Below, piece by piece: positions 34,689 through 43,462 of a stretch of 64,000 nt of DNA. The notes beneath the pieces are model-generated. The model was not told the DNA's origin. It did not search any database and saw only the letters and a list, made by a program, of their open reading frames with translations. Position numbers and translations under genes: made by a program. Positions within the stretch are counted from its first letter, which is position 1. Every line of letters begins with the position of its first letter. Source of the stretch: Hyphomicrobium sp. LHD-15 (lineage in GTDB: Bacteria > Pseudomonadota > Alphaproteobacteria > Rhizobiales > Hyphomicrobiaceae); contig NZ_JAVIFT010000003.1 of the NCBI RefSeq assembly GCF_031157355.1, positions 124,001 to 188,000 on the forward strand, written 5' to 3'.

Positions 34689-35657
34689 ATGAACCAGATG
34701 CTGAACCCACCGCTCCACCCGCGTGAGACCGACAACGCCATCTACGGAAAAAGCATCATGGGCTGCTCGCGCGAACCGCAGTACAGCGGCGTGCTCTCCT
34801 TCATGCGCCGCCGCCTGACGCGCAACCTCGCTGGCGTCGACGTCGCCGTCTGGGGCATTCCCTTCGACGCGGCCGTTTCGAACCGGCCCGGCGCGCGCTT
34901 CGGACCGCAGGGTGTACGTCGCGCGTCCGCCCTGCTCGAAGGCGACCCGCAGTATCCGTTCCACGCCGATCCGTTCGAACGCCTGGCCGTCGTGGACTAC
35001 GGCGATTGCGCGCTCGATTACGGCCGGCACGGCGATGCTCCGCGCCAGATCGAAGGCCAAGCCCGAGAAATCATCGACCAGGGTCCCGCGCTGCTTTCGA
35101 TCGGCGGCGACCATTACGTCACCTGGCCACTCTTGAAGGCGCACGCTCGCAAGCACGGACCGATGGCCCTTGTGCAGTTCGATGCCCACCAGGACACTTG
35201 GTTCGACGAGGAGGCGCGCATCGACCACGGCTCGTTCGTGGCCCGCGCCGTGCGTGAAGGCATCATTTTGCCGGAGCGTTCGATCCAAATCGGCATCCGC
35301 ACCCACGCGCCCGAAACCTGCGGCATCGACATCATCTACGGCGAGGACATTCCCGAACTCGGCATTGCGGGCGTCGTCGATCGCATCCTCGCACGGGTCG
35401 GTGACGCCAAGACCTATCTGACCTTCGATATCGACTGCCTCGATCCGGCGTTCGCACCGGGAACGGGAACACCGGTGTCAGGCGGGCTCAGCTCACGCGA
35501 GGCCTTCATGATCTTGCGCCGCCTCGGCGCGCTCGACATCGTCGGCGGCGACGTGGTGGAAGTGGCACCCGCATATGACCACGCCGACATCACCTCGATC
35601 GCCGGGGCGACCGTGCTCCAGCACTATTTGGGCCTCCTGGCGGAGAGAAAGAAATAG
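34689..35657 (+). CDS. speB: Agmatinase/ureohydrolase-family enzyme
   Basis: A 322-residue Mn2+ enzyme of the arginase/agmatinase family, predicted to hydrolyse agmatine to putrescine and urea. Metal ligands are visible: H142 (SIGGDHYVTW), D165, H167 and D169 (VQFDAHQDTW), and the aspartates in TFDIDCLDPAFAPGTGTP (around 246-248). The GTGTPVSGG element and the N-terminus with YSGVLSFMRRR suggest an agmatinase; guanidinobutyrase or proclavaminate amidinohydrolase-like activity is possible. The first 48 codons of the longer frame have no family match, so ATG 34689 is used. Confidence 0.85.
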   Translation: MNQMLNPPLHPRETDNAIYGKSIMGCSREPQYSGVLSFMRRRLTRNLAGVDVAVWGIPFDAAVSNRPGARFGPQGVRRASALLEGDPQYPFHADPFERLAVVDYGDCALDYGRHGDAPRQIEGQAREIIDQGPALLSIGGDHYVTWPLLKAHARKHGPMALVQFDAHQDTWFDEEARIDHGSFVARAVREGIILPERSIQIGIRTHAPETCGIDIIYGEDIPELGIAGVVDRILARVGDAKTYLTFDIDCLDPAFAPGTGTPVSGGLSSREAFMILRRLGALDIVGGDVVEVAPAYDHADITSIAGATVLQHYLGLLAERKK

Positions 35658-35859
35658 GACGAACCTGCTGAAAAGCGGGTCACTTATATCGGCCGCTGCA
35701 AAGCAAATCATGCGCACCGCACACAAATTTGCTCCAGCAGCGGGCGACCCCCTTTATTTCTGTACTTGGCGGTCCATATTGATGCCGGGCGGGTGGTTCT
35801 CTCGGCGCGAGTACGCAGGGAACGCCTGCACGCAACGATACGATGCAGGAGATCCTTTC

Positions 35860-36951
35860 ATGTCCGCCAAGCTCTTTTCACCGCTGACAATCGGCACGCT
35901 CACCTTACCCAACCGTATTGTCATGGCGCCGCTGACCCGCAACCGCGCGGCCGACGGCGATGTACCCCATGCGCTCAATGTCGAGTACTATGCTCAGCGC
36001 GCGTCCGCCGGTTTGATCATTACCGAAGGCACGCAGATCTCGCCTGAGGGCAAGGGCTACATCGCGACACCCGGCATCTACAGCCCGGAGCAGGTTGCAG
36101 GATGGCGCAAGGTCACCGATGCCGTGCACGCCAAGGGCGGCCGCATCTTCGCGCAGATCTGGCACGTCGGCCGCATCTCCCACACGTCGCTTCAGCCGGA
36201 CGGCAAAGCTCCCGTCGCACCGTCCGCCATTACCGCCAACTCCAAGACGTTCGTCGCTACGGGCTTCGTCGATACGTCAGCGCCGCGCGCCCTCGAAACC
36301 GCCGACATCAAGCGCATCGTCGAGGACTATCGCAAGGCGGCCCAGAACGCCGAGCGCGCCGGCTTCGATGGCGTCGAGCTGCACGCAGCAAACGGCTACC
36401 TGATCGACCAGTTCCTGCGCGACGGCACCAACAAGCGCACCGACGAATACGGCGGCAGCACCGAAAACCGCACACGCTTCCTCAGTGAGGTTCTCGCCGC
36501 CATCACATCCGTCTTGCCGGCGGATCGCGTCGGCGTCCGCTTCAGCCCGTTCTCGAATTACAACGACATTTCCGACAGCGCCCCCTTGAGCACCTTCGGC
36601 GCGGCCGTGTCCAAGGCGAACGAGTTCAAGCTCGCCTATCTGCATCTCGTGGAAGGCCAGACCGGCGGCCCGCGCGATCAGGTATCCCCGTCCGACATCG
36701 CAAGTCTGCGCAGCCGCTTCAAAGGCGCCTACCTCGCCAACAACGGCTACGACCGCCAGCATGCCGTCGATGCCGTCGAAAGCGGCAACGCCGACCTCGT
36801 CGCCTTTGGCCGCCCGTTCATCGCCAATCCGGATCTGGTCGAGCGCCTGCAGCAGAGCGCTCCGCTGAACGAGCCGCAGCCGGCGACGTTCTACGGCGGC
36901 GGCGCGGAAGGCTACACCGACTATCCCACCCTCGGCGCCAAGGCCGCCTGA
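35860..36951 (+). CDS. Old Yellow Enzyme family alkene reductase
   Basis: A 363-residue FMN-dependent NADPH reductase of the NemA/OYE class, which reduces activated C=C bonds, nitro groups or N-ethylmaleimide. FMN and substrate motifs are PLTRNRA (25-31), FAQIWHVGRISH, GFDGVELHAANGYLIDQFL, RTDEYGGSTENRTRF and DLVAFGRPFIANPDL. AGGAG lies eight bases before the ATG at 35860; an upstream extension of 95 codons in the same frame carries no family features and is not used. A strong terminator follows. Likely a detoxifying enzyme. Confidence 0.93.
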   Translation: MSAKLFSPLTIGTLTLPNRIVMAPLTRNRAADGDVPHALNVEYYAQRASAGLIITEGTQISPEGKGYIATPGIYSPEQVAGWRKVTDAVHAKGGRIFAQIWHVGRISHTSLQPDGKAPVAPSAITANSKTFVATGFVDTSAPRALETADIKRIVEDYRKAAQNAERAGFDGVELHAANGYLIDQFLRDGTNKRTDEYGGSTENRTRFLSEVLAAITSVLPADRVGVRFSPFSNYNDISDSAPLSTFGAAVSKANEFKLAYLHLVEGQTGGPRDQVSPSDIASLRSRFKGAYLANNGYDRQHAVDAVESGNADLVAFGRPFIANPDLVERLQQSAPLNEPQPATFYGGGAEGYTDYPTLGAKAA

Positions 36952-36996
36952 GCGTAAGCCAAGGCGCTCGAGACGGGCGCCGATAGACAGAAAACC

Positions 36997-37027
36997 AAAG
37001 GCGCCCAGCCAGCATGGGCGCCTTTTT
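36997..37027 (+). terminator. Rho-independent terminator after the Old Yellow Enzyme gene
   Basis: An 11-bp perfect stem AAAGGCGCCCA (36997-37007) / TGGGCGCCTTT (37015-37025) with a 7-base loop, ending in a T-run. Confidence 0.92.
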
Positions 37028-37044
37028 CATTTGTCGCCAAACAG

Positions 37045-37078
37045 GAACCAATCTATTTCAAAATAACTATATTGGTTC
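37045..37078. promoter_or_regulatory. Inverted repeat in the pirin promoter
   Basis: GAACCAAT (37045-37052) and ATTGGTTC (37071-37078) are perfect complements around an A/T-rich 18-base centre that looks like a promoter. The site precedes the pirin gene by 75 bases. Spacing and half-site suggest a MarR/HxlR- or LysR-type repressor site; no such regulator adjoins. Confidence 0.5.
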
Positions 37079-37153
37079 TCAGATTAATCGATGACATCTT
37101 CTCCTCAACAGCGACGGCCAAGGCGGCTCGTCGGCAGGAAAGGAGAATTCGAC

Positions 37154-37855
37154 ATGATCACAATTCGCAAAAGCAACGAGCGCGGCGCCAGCAATTTCGG
37201 CTGGCTCGACAGCAAGCATTCCTTCTCCTTCGGTCACTACTACGATCCGAAGAACATGGGCTTCGGCACGCTCCGCGTGATCAACGAGGACATCGTCGAC
37301 GGCGGCGCCGGGTTCGGCACCCATCCGCACGACAACATGGAAATCATCTCCTACGTTCTCGAAGGCGCGCTCGAGCACAAGGACAGCCTTGGAACCGGCT
37401 CGGTGATCCGCCCCGGCGACGTGCAGCGCATGTCGGCCGGCACCGGCATCGCCCACAGCGAGTTCAACGCCTCCGAAAGCGATCCCGTGCACTTCCTTCA
37501 GATCTGGGTGCTTCCGAAACAGCGCGGGTTGACCCCGAGCTACGAGCAGAAATCGTTTCCGCCCGAGGCCCGCAAGGGACGCCTTCAGCTCGTCGGAGCC
37601 AGCGATGGCCGCGACGGCGCTGTGACGATCCACCAGGATCTCGATCTGCACGTCGCCAATCTCGCGAAGGGCGATGCCGTCACCCACACGCTGGCCCCGC
37701 GCCGCAAGGCCTGGGTCCAGGTGACTCGCGGCGAGGTCACCGTCAACGGCGAGGTCGTCCGCAAAGGAGACGGCGCCGCGCTGACCGACGAGGCGGAGGT
37801 GAAGATCGCCGCCAACGACAACGCCGAGGTCCTCCTTTTCGACATCGGCGCGTAA
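37154..37855 (+). CDS. Pirin-family bicupin protein
   Basis: A 233-residue pirin. The N-terminal cupin has the metal ligands FGTHPHDNMEIISYVLEG and HSEFN (His57, His59 approximately, His101 and Glu103), and the C-terminal cupin is degenerate. The opening MITIRKSNERG is typical of the YhhW group, whose members oxidise quercetin in vitro or regulate pyruvate enzymes. ATG 37154 has AGGAGAA nearby. Between Old Yellow Enzyme and WrbA it fits a redox/electrophile stress group, as often seen for pirins. Confidence 0.93.
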   Translation: MITIRKSNERGASNFGWLDSKHSFSFGHYYDPKNMGFGTLRVINEDIVDGGAGFGTHPHDNMEIISYVLEGALEHKDSLGTGSVIRPGDVQRMSAGTGIAHSEFNASESDPVHFLQIWVLPKQRGLTPSYEQKSFPPEARKGRLQLVGASDGRDGAVTIHQDLDLHVANLAKGDAVTHTLAPRRKAWVQVTRGEVTVNGEVVRKGDGAALTDEAEVKIAANDNAEVLLFDIGA

Positions 37856-37961
37856 CGCCTTCGCTCTAGCCCTTCTTTGCCGGGCGGCCTGATCGCCGCC
37901 CGGCCCTTCCTTCCGCGCTCGCCCGAGCTGCTGAATTCACCCGAACCGAAAGCCGAACATC

Positions 37962-38564
37962 ATGAGCAAAGTCCTCGTTCTCTACTATTCGAGCTACGGC
38001 CACATCGAGCGCATGGCAGAGGCCGTCGCCGAAGGGGCCCGCGAAGCGGGCGCGTCAGTGGACGTCAAGCGTGTGCCCGAGCTGGTCCCTGAGGAGGTTG
38101 CCGCGAAGAGCCATTTCAAGCTCGACCAATCAGCCCCCATCGCCACCGTCGACGAGCTCGCCGACTACGACGCCATCATCCTCGGTACGCCGACGCGCTT
38201 CGGCAACATGGCCGCGCAGATGAAGAATTTCCTCGATCAGACCGGCGGCGTCTGGTTCCAGGGCAAGCTGATCGGCAAGGTCGGTTCCGTGTTCACGTCC
38301 ACCGCCACCCAGCACGGCGGCCAGGAGAGCACGATCCTGTCGACACACACCGTTCTCCTGCACCACGGCATGGTCGTCGTCGGACTGCCCTATTCGTTCC
38401 AGGGCCAGACCACGCTTTCCGAAATCAGCGGCGGCTCGCCCTATGGCGCAACCACCATCGCCGGCAGTGACGGCTCGCGCCTGCCGAGCGAGAACGAGCT
38501 TGCCGGCGCGCGTTTCCAGGGCAAGCACGTCGCAACCATCGCAGCCAAACTCGCACGCGCTTAA
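37962..38564 (+). CDS. wrbA: NAD(P)H:quinone oxidoreductase WrbA
   Basis: A 200-residue flavodoxin-like FMN protein that reduces quinones by two electrons. The FMN phosphate-binding loop [19 protein letters not shown] (10-28), the [20 protein letters not shown] motif (around 77-96), [12 protein letters not shown] and the C-terminal GASPYGATT-like [12 protein letters not shown] are all present, with the standard 200-residue length. No regulatory site is evident; a terminator follows at 38594. Confidence 0.95.
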   Translation: MSKVLVLYYSSYGHIERMAEAVAEGAREAGASVDVKRVPELVPEEVAAKSHFKLDQSAPIATVDELADYDAIILGTPTRFGNMAAQMKNFLDQTGGVWFQGKLIGKVGSVFTSTATQHGGQESTILSTHTVLLHHGMVVVGLPYSFQGQTTLSEISGGSPYGATTIAGSDGSRLPSENELAGARFQGKHVATIAAKLARA

Positions 38565-38593
38565 CTCCCCCCACCACTCCCCCTGAGCGCGTG

Positions 38594-38635
38594 AAAAACG
38601 GCCACCGGCGGCAACGTCGGTGGCCGTTTCCTTTT
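38594..38635 (+). terminator. Rho-independent terminator after wrbA
   Basis: AAACGGCCACCG (38596-38607) pairs perfectly with CGGTGGCCGTTT (38618-38629) over a 10-base loop, followed by CCTTTT. Confidence 0.88.
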
Positions 38636-38734
38636 GGCGAACACAGCGCGATCGATCCAGCCAACCGCGCTTGCACCGAACACCTCGACTATGAAACACT
38701 TCGCCGGGACCGGCGCAGAATCGGGGATGCTCAC

Positions 38735-40159
38735 TTGAAACGGAAAATCGCGGTCATTCTCGCGGCCGACATTGCCGGCTACAGCCGCCTGATCGCCGAG
38801 GACGAGGAAGAAACGCTCCGCCGTTTCGAGGGCTATCGCACCGTCTTCAGCGAGTTCGTTGATCGCGGCGGCGGGCGCATCTTCAACACGGCGGGCGACG
38901 CCATTCTGGCCGAATTCCAAAGCGCGGTCGAAGCCGTGCGCTGTGCCGTCGACGTCCAGGAAAGTCTGAAGGCGCGCAACCTCGCCTACCCACCGAGCCG
39001 CCATATGAACTTCCGCATCGGCATCACCATCGGCGATGTCGTCGAGCGCGAAGGCGGCGATCTGCTCGGCGACGGCGTCAACATCGCAGCCCGTCTGGAA
39101 TCGGTGGCGCCGCCCGGCGGCATCTGCGTTTCGCGCTCGGTTCATGAAGCCGTCGCCAGCAAAATGACACTGCGCTTCGCCGACGCCGGCCCCCAGGCGT
39201 TGAAAAACATTCCCGAGCGCGTGCACGCCTACACGCTGTCGATCGAAGGCACCAACTCCGGTGCGGTCGTGTTGCAGCCACCGGGCCCGAAGGAGACGAC
39301 GCAAGCCAAAGCCACAGGCCCGGCAGCAGCAGCACAGCTTAAAGCCAATCTCCAATCCAATTGGGTCACGCTCGTGCTTGCCGGCCTCGCCGTGGTTCTC
39401 GCCGGTGTCTACGCCTACGAATATCTCCCCCGCGCAACGCAAGACACGCCACAGCCCGCGTCCGCGCCACCCGAACCTGTCGATGTCACGCAGGCACCCG
39501 CCGCCGAGAGTGCGCGCGAACCCGCAACCCCTCCAACGGCCGATCCTAAGCAGGCAACCGACACCGCACTCCGCACCGCGCCGAACCCACTCGCGTCGCG
39601 CTATGTGCTGACGCGGCAATGGAAGGATTGTCACGAGAGCGACAACGCCGATGTCGCGGTCGAAGCCTGCAAAGGGCTGATCGACACCGGCGGCCTCACC
39701 GACGAGGATCAGGCCACCATCCGCTACAAATACGGACGCGCGCTCCGCGACAAGGGTGACGCCGATAAAGCCATCGAGAGCTACAACCGCGCCATCGAAT
39801 TGAAACGCACCGCCGACGCCTACAATCACCGCGGCATCGCCTACTTCGACAAGGGCGACTTCGCTCAGGCCATCAAGGATTACACCGAAGCCCTGAAGAT
39901 CCGCCCCAATCTTGCCGAAGCCGTCAACAACCGGGCCTGGACCTACTACAAGACCGGCGACCTCGCCTCGGCCTTGCAGGACGCCAACCGCGCCGTCACG
40001 CTCGACGGCACGAAGGCCTATATCTGGGACACGCGGGGCCACATCCAGGAGGCGCGCGGCGCCAAAAGCGCCGCCATCAGCGACTATCGCAAGGCCCTTT
40101 CGCTCGACGCGGCCAGCGTGAGCAGCAGCGAAGGCCTACGCCGCCTCGGCGTCAACTGA
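38735..40159 (+). CDS. Class III adenylate/guanylate cyclase with TM segment and TPR domain
   Basis: A 474-residue membrane protein. Residues 1-170 are a class III cyclase catalytic domain (VILAADIAGYSRLI with metal-binding D12, FNTAGDAILAEF with D55, and DGVNIAARLE with transition-state N116 and R120). A single membrane segment (about 209-228) follows, then a Pro/Ala-rich linker and TPR repeats (about 340-470, GIAYFDKGDFAQAIKDYTEALKI). No ATG begins the domain; the TTG at 38735 has GGGGA seven bases upstream and gives the canonical KRKIAVILAADIAGYSR. Family enzymes of this layout, common in Rhizobiales, make cAMP. The TPR part is probably periplasmic. Confidence 0.83.
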   Translation: MKRKIAVILAADIAGYSRLIAEDEEETLRRFEGYRTVFSEFVDRGGGRIFNTAGDAILAEFQSAVEAVRCAVDVQESLKARNLAYPPSRHMNFRIGITIGDVVEREGGDLLGDGVNIAARLESVAPPGGICVSRSVHEAVASKMTLRFADAGPQALKNIPERVHAYTLSIEGTNSGAVVLQPPGPKETTQAKATGPAAAAQLKANLQSNWVTLVLAGLAVVLAGVYAYEYLPRATQDTPQPASAPPEPVDVTQAPAAESAREPATPPTADPKQATDTALRTAPNPLASRYVLTRQWKDCHESDNADVAVEACKGLIDTGGLTDEDQATIRYKYGRALRDKGDADKAIESYNRAIELKRTADAYNHRGIAYFDKGDFAQAIKDYTEALKIRPNLAEAVNNRAWTYYKTGDLASALQDANRAVTLDGTKAYIWDTRGHIQEARGAKSAAISDYRKALSLDAASVSSSEGLRRLGVN

Positions 40160-40180
40160 GCGCGTGCGTTGTCGCATACT

Positions 40181-40292
40181 GTCATCCTCGGGCTCGTCCC
40201 GAGGATCCAGCCAGCCACAAATACCGAGGATCAGTTAAAGCGAGCGCGCCTCGAGCGAGGCCTGGATCACAGGCACAATCGCCTCAGATGAC
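40181..40292. repeat. Palindromic intergenic repeat element
   Basis: The ends are complementary: GTCATCCTCGGGCTCG... begins at 40181, with GATGAC at 40287-40292; GGATCCAG (40203-40210) faces CTGGATC (40262-40268). A short internal GAGGATCCAG/CCGAGGATCA repeat and a further hairpin lie between them. The starting GTCATCCTCGGG is the hallmark of a widespread family of intergenic palindromes in Rhizobiales. It separates two convergent genes and may act as a terminator or a transposition-derived relic. Confidence 0.65.
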
Positions 40293-40321
40293 GAAAGCGT
40301 TTGAACAGCTCAGACGGCCTT

Positions 40322-41353
40322 CTAAAGCCCCGCGCCGACACCAGCGCCAAGCCCCGGCGGCGGGCCGCTGCGGCGCGCCTGACGAGGCGCCCCGCCACCG
40401 CCGGCATTCTTGTTCTTCCGCGGCGATTGCGCCGTCGCTTTGCCGCTCTTGCCCGAGCCCGGCGTTGCATCCCCGTTGTAGGTCGGCAGCAGCGGCGCAG
40501 CCATGCCAGGCGCCGTCGGCGTGAAGTAATAGACGTCGGTCAGCGCGCTCTCTTCCCACGGAACCTGCCGCCCGTTGGTTTCCTTCTGCACGTCGAGCCG
40601 CACCTTGATCATCATCTGGTGCACGTCCACGCCCTTCGTGCCGAGGTGCTTCAGCAGCGCCTTGGTGAACGGGCTGTTGCGGCCGCCGCCATCGTCCGAA
40701 ACATTGTTCGGCTGTGTCGCGTAAGCGCGGAAAATGCCCGATGCGCCGCTCGTCGACGGCACGTTGACCTTTGTCATGCCGCGGCTGAACGACAGCGAGC
40801 GAACCTTCCGCGTTTCGCCGTCCTTCGCCACGATCTGCAAACCAAGCTCCTCGCGCGAAGGCGTGTTGCGGCAGGCGTCGAGGAAGATCATGCCGAGCTT
40901 GGCCTTTTGCAGCGGCTCGATCACCGAGGAAATGTTGACGAGGTTCTTGTCGAGCGCATCCTTGCTCTGCGCTTCGTCCTCGACCTGAATCTCGCCCGGC
41001 ATGTCCACAGGGATCAGAAAATTCTCGCCGCTGAGCGAGATGCCATGGCCGGCGTAGAAGAACAGTCCCTCATCGCCCGGCTTCAGCTCCTCGGAGAATT
41101 TCTGGAAGGCCTCGTGCATCTGCTCGCGCGAGAGGTTCGTCCCGAGCATCACGTCGAACGACAGGTTGCGAAGCTTTTCGGCAACGTCGGCGGCGTCGTT
41201 CTGCGGGTTCGTGAGCTCAGCCACATGCTGATAGGTCGAATTGCCGATGACGAGCGCGAGGCGCCGCCCGGCTGCTTCAGCCGATGTGCCGGCAGCCAAC
41301 ACGGCCACGACCGCGATGGACAACGCGGAACGGAGAACGAGGCTCGGTCTCAT
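40322..41353 (-). CDS. Exported caspase-like (peptidase C14) protein
   Basis: A 343-residue protein with a signal peptide (1-27) and a caspase-hemoglobinase domain (about 30-270). The catalytic pair is H103 (FFYAGHGI) and C161 (IFLDACRN); the substrate-acid region QPNNVSDDGGGRNSPFTKALL follows. The C-terminal 60 residues are a basic, Gly/Pro-rich, disordered tail (GSGKSGKATAQSPRKNKNAGG, up to the end). Prokaryotic caspase-like proteins cut after Arg or Asp-type residues in regulation or cell death; targets unknown. The gene follows an OmpA-like gene by 62 bases, so both probably form one operon. Confidence 0.9.
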   Translation of the reverse strand: MRPSLVLRSALSIAVVAVLAAGTSAEAAGRRLALVIGNSTYQHVAELTNPQNDAADVAEKLRNLSFDVMLGTNLSREQMHEAFQKFSEELKPGDEGLFFYAGHGISLSGENFLIPVDMPGEIQVEDEAQSKDALDKNLVNISSVIEPLQKAKLGMIFLDACRNTPSREELGLQIVAKDGETRKVRSLSFSRGMTKVNVPSTSGASGIFRAYATQPNNVSDDGGGRNSPFTKALLKHLGTKGVDVHQMMIKVRLDVQKETNGRQVPWEESALTDVYYFTPTAPGMAAPLLPTYNGDATPGSGKSGKATAQSPRKNKNAGGGGAPRQARRSGPPPGLGAGVGAGL

Positions 41354-41415
41354 TGTCTCTCTCCTCTCAACTCGTACTCGGCTCGGGTCTCAAACCACAG
41401 CGCAGGCAGAAGCTC

Positions 41416-42087
41416 TCACGGCGCGACCGCATCACCCACTGGCTTGCTTGCGGAAGCGGTCTTGTCGGTCAGGTTCACGATCTGAACGCGGCGGTTGACG
41501 CTCGCATAGGGCGAGACCTTGTCTTTGAGGCGCTCGGCGCCGTAACCGACAACGGTCACCGTATCGTGCGCGACGTTGAACTTGTCATTGAGATACGTCC
41601 GCACGGCATCGGCACGCCGCTCCGAGAGCGTTTGGTTATACTCGCCACGCCCCTTCGCATCCGTGTGTCCGGCCACCATGATCGACGCGCCCTTGAGCGC
41701 ATCGTCCTGCAACGCCGTGCCGAGCGCATCGAGCGACGCCTTCGAGCGGCTGGAGATCGTGGCGGAGTTGAAATCGAAATAGATCACGAAATCGAGCTGC
41801 GGCTTATCGCTGACGGCATCCGCGAGCTGATTGCGCTCGGGAACGGAAAGCCCACGCGTAGCCGCCTTGGTCTTGAGGTCCTCGATGGTCTTGGCCCGCT
41901 CGATCTCGGCCTGTGTCGGCTTGACCGAAAGCCCGCGCGTCTTGCGCGGCTTCAAGGCCTCCACGATGTCCTGCACCGACGGCGTTCCAGCCTGGTCGGC
42001 AAATGCCACCCCAACCGGCGCCGCGAAGCTCATCGCGAGCGTGAGCGCCGCAACCGCGCCCCGCAACCGATAGGAACAATACGTCAT
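41416..42087 (-). CDS. OmpA-family peptidoglycan-binding protein
   Basis: A 223-residue exported protein. A signal peptide (about 1-31) precedes a 60-residue segment containing a repeated TRGLSV motif, then a C-terminal OmpA/MotB domain (about 95-205; FDFNSATISSRSKASLDALG, GHTDAKGRGEYNQTLSERRADAVRTYL) that binds peptidoglycan. No lipobox is seen. The start at 42087 has an ideal AGGAGG. It is the first gene of an operon with the caspase-like gene. Two copies of TRGLSV around residues 50 and 77 are unusual. Confidence 0.88.
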   Translation of the reverse strand: MTYCSYRLRGAVAALTLAMSFAAPVGVAFADQAGTPSVQDIVEALKPRKTRGLSVKPTQAEIERAKTIEDLKTKAATRGLSVPERNQLADAVSDKPQLDFVIYFDFNSATISSRSKASLDALGTALQDDALKGASIMVAGHTDAKGRGEYNQTLSERRADAVRTYLNDKFNVAHDTVTVVGYGAERLKDKVSPYASVNRRVQIVNLTDKTASASKPVGDAVAP

Positions 42088-42280
42088 CGGAACCTCCTGA
42101 AAACGCCGGACAATGTACCCCATCGGCGGCATACTGACCAGTAGCGGGCTTGCTTCGAAGCACGACCAAAGGCCCAAACCCGCCCCGACGTGCCGAGATC
42201 TTTCTTCCAGACACCACAGCCGCTTAGCCGGGGTCTGTTCCCTGCGAAACAGTCCTGCGCCATCGCGGGCACCTAAGCAG

Positions 42281-42311
42281 AAAAAAGGCGGACATGCCCA
42301 GCACGCCCGCC
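42281..42311 (-). terminator. Rho-independent terminator after the outer-membrane barrel gene
   Basis: On the minus strand, GGCGG-G-CGTGC (42311-42301) and GCATG-T-CCGCC (42297-42287) form a hairpin with a TGG loop and two G-T pairs, then six T. It lies 50 bases after the barrel gene stop and upstream of the OmpA-like gene. Confidence 0.82.
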
Positions 42312-42361
42312 CTCGATCCTTAACCAAACCTGCCGGCCGGCTTCGTGCGCCAGCGCTGAGT

Positions 42362-43462
42362 TTATTGGAACTTGTAGGACGCCCCGAGCCGCAACCCGAT
42401 CGTGCTCTCGTCCTCCGAGAATTCCGTATAGGCGGCCGCGCCGTAGGTCATCGGGCCGGTCACGTAGTCGAGACCGATCTCGATCTTGCCGAAGTCATCA
42501 GCCTGCGCGAAGGCCGCGAAGGCGTCGCCCTTCACCTTTATGTCCTCATCGAACACGTTCTTGTAGGAGAGCAGCAGGTAGGGCCGTGCGACGCCACCCT
42601 CGAGTTGCAGGATGGAGAAGAAAGTCGCCGTCAGCGATGCGTTCCACGCTTCTGCACTGCCCTTGATGAAGCCGGCCGCATTGGCAAAAGCAAACTTGTC
42701 GGTGCTCACGTCGTAATGACCGATGCCGCCGCGCAGATCGAACTTCCAGGCATTCGGCAGATCGAACGTGTAGCCGATCACGCTGTTCGAAAAGTAACCC
42801 GAGACATCGTACGAATAGGTATCGCCCGCCGCGACACCCCCACCGGCACGGCCATCGGCCTCGCCGCTGACGCCGATGAGCAGCGACATGCTGTAGAAGG
42901 AGCCTTTGCTCCAGAGATAGCTGCCGCCGTAGATGAAGGCGTCGATCAGTGTTTTGCCGTTTGTGACGTCGGCTTCCTGATGGAGCCGGTCATACCCGAG
43001 CAGCCCGTTGATCCGGACCTTGCCGCCGAAATACGTGCCCGGCAGATCGTAGCTCCCGCTCGCGAACACCGACCCCTCGTCGGTCTCGAAACCTTCGAGC
43101 TGAGAGCCCGTCGTCTTTTCGGTCAGACCGTCGTGCCGCGTATGGCGCAGGCGCCCGGTCGGATTGACGAACGAGCCAATACCCGCACCGAAATTGAGCT
43201 GCTGCTGGACCAGGCCCTCGCCGATTCCCGACAGCACGGAGCCGATCGCTGAAACCGCTCCCACGGATTCATGGCACTCACTGTAACTGTTGTAGGTGAC
43301 CAGCTCGTTATAGGTCGGCGAGCTCGGGTTGGTGTCGATCGCTTGATAGTAGCACGGCGACGGCGTGGACTGCGCTTGCGCCTGTCCCGGCGATATCGAA
43401 AACGCAGCCACCACACCCAGGCAAAGCCCCGCAACCGACTTGGCAAAACGGCTGTAAGTCAT
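42362..43462 (-). CDS. Outer-membrane beta-barrel protein of unknown function
   Basis: A 366-residue exported protein I cannot assign to a named family. It has a signal peptide (1-32, cleavage near GQAQAQS), a short cysteine-bearing N-terminal region (SPCYYQAID, YSECHES) and about 300 residues of alternating amphipathic strands (GTYFGGKVRINGLLGYDRL, FYSMSLLIGVSG, TFDLPNAWKFDLRGGIGHYDV) typical of an autotransporter-like barrel, ending LRLGASYKFQ. The ATG at 43462 has GGGA six bases upstream; an ATG six bases further upstream has no space for a ribosome site. It is not clearly linked to either neighbour. Confidence 0.82.
   Translation of the reverse strand: MTYSRFAKSVAGLCLGVVAAFSISPGQAQAQSTPSPCYYQAIDTNPSSPTYNELVTYNSYSECHESVGAVSAIGSVLSGIGEGLVQQQLNFGAGIGSFVNPTGRLRHTRHDGLTEKTTGSQLEGFETDEGSVFASGSYDLPGTYFGGKVRINGLLGYDRLHQEADVTNGKTLIDAFIYGGSYLWSKGSFYSMSLLIGVSGEADGRAGGGVAAGDTYSYDVSGYFSNSVIGYTFDLPNAWKFDLRGGIGHYDVSTDKFAFANAAGFIKGSAEAWNASLTATFFSILQLEGGVARPYLLLSYKNVFDEDIKVKGDAFAAFAQADDFGKIEIGLDYVTGPMTYGAAAYTEFSEDESTIGLRLGASYKFQ

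Noticed and set aside
35575-35859. Upstream extension of the Old Yellow Enzyme frame
   Set aside because: It overlaps the agmatinase end and lacks family sequence; AGGAG supports 35860.
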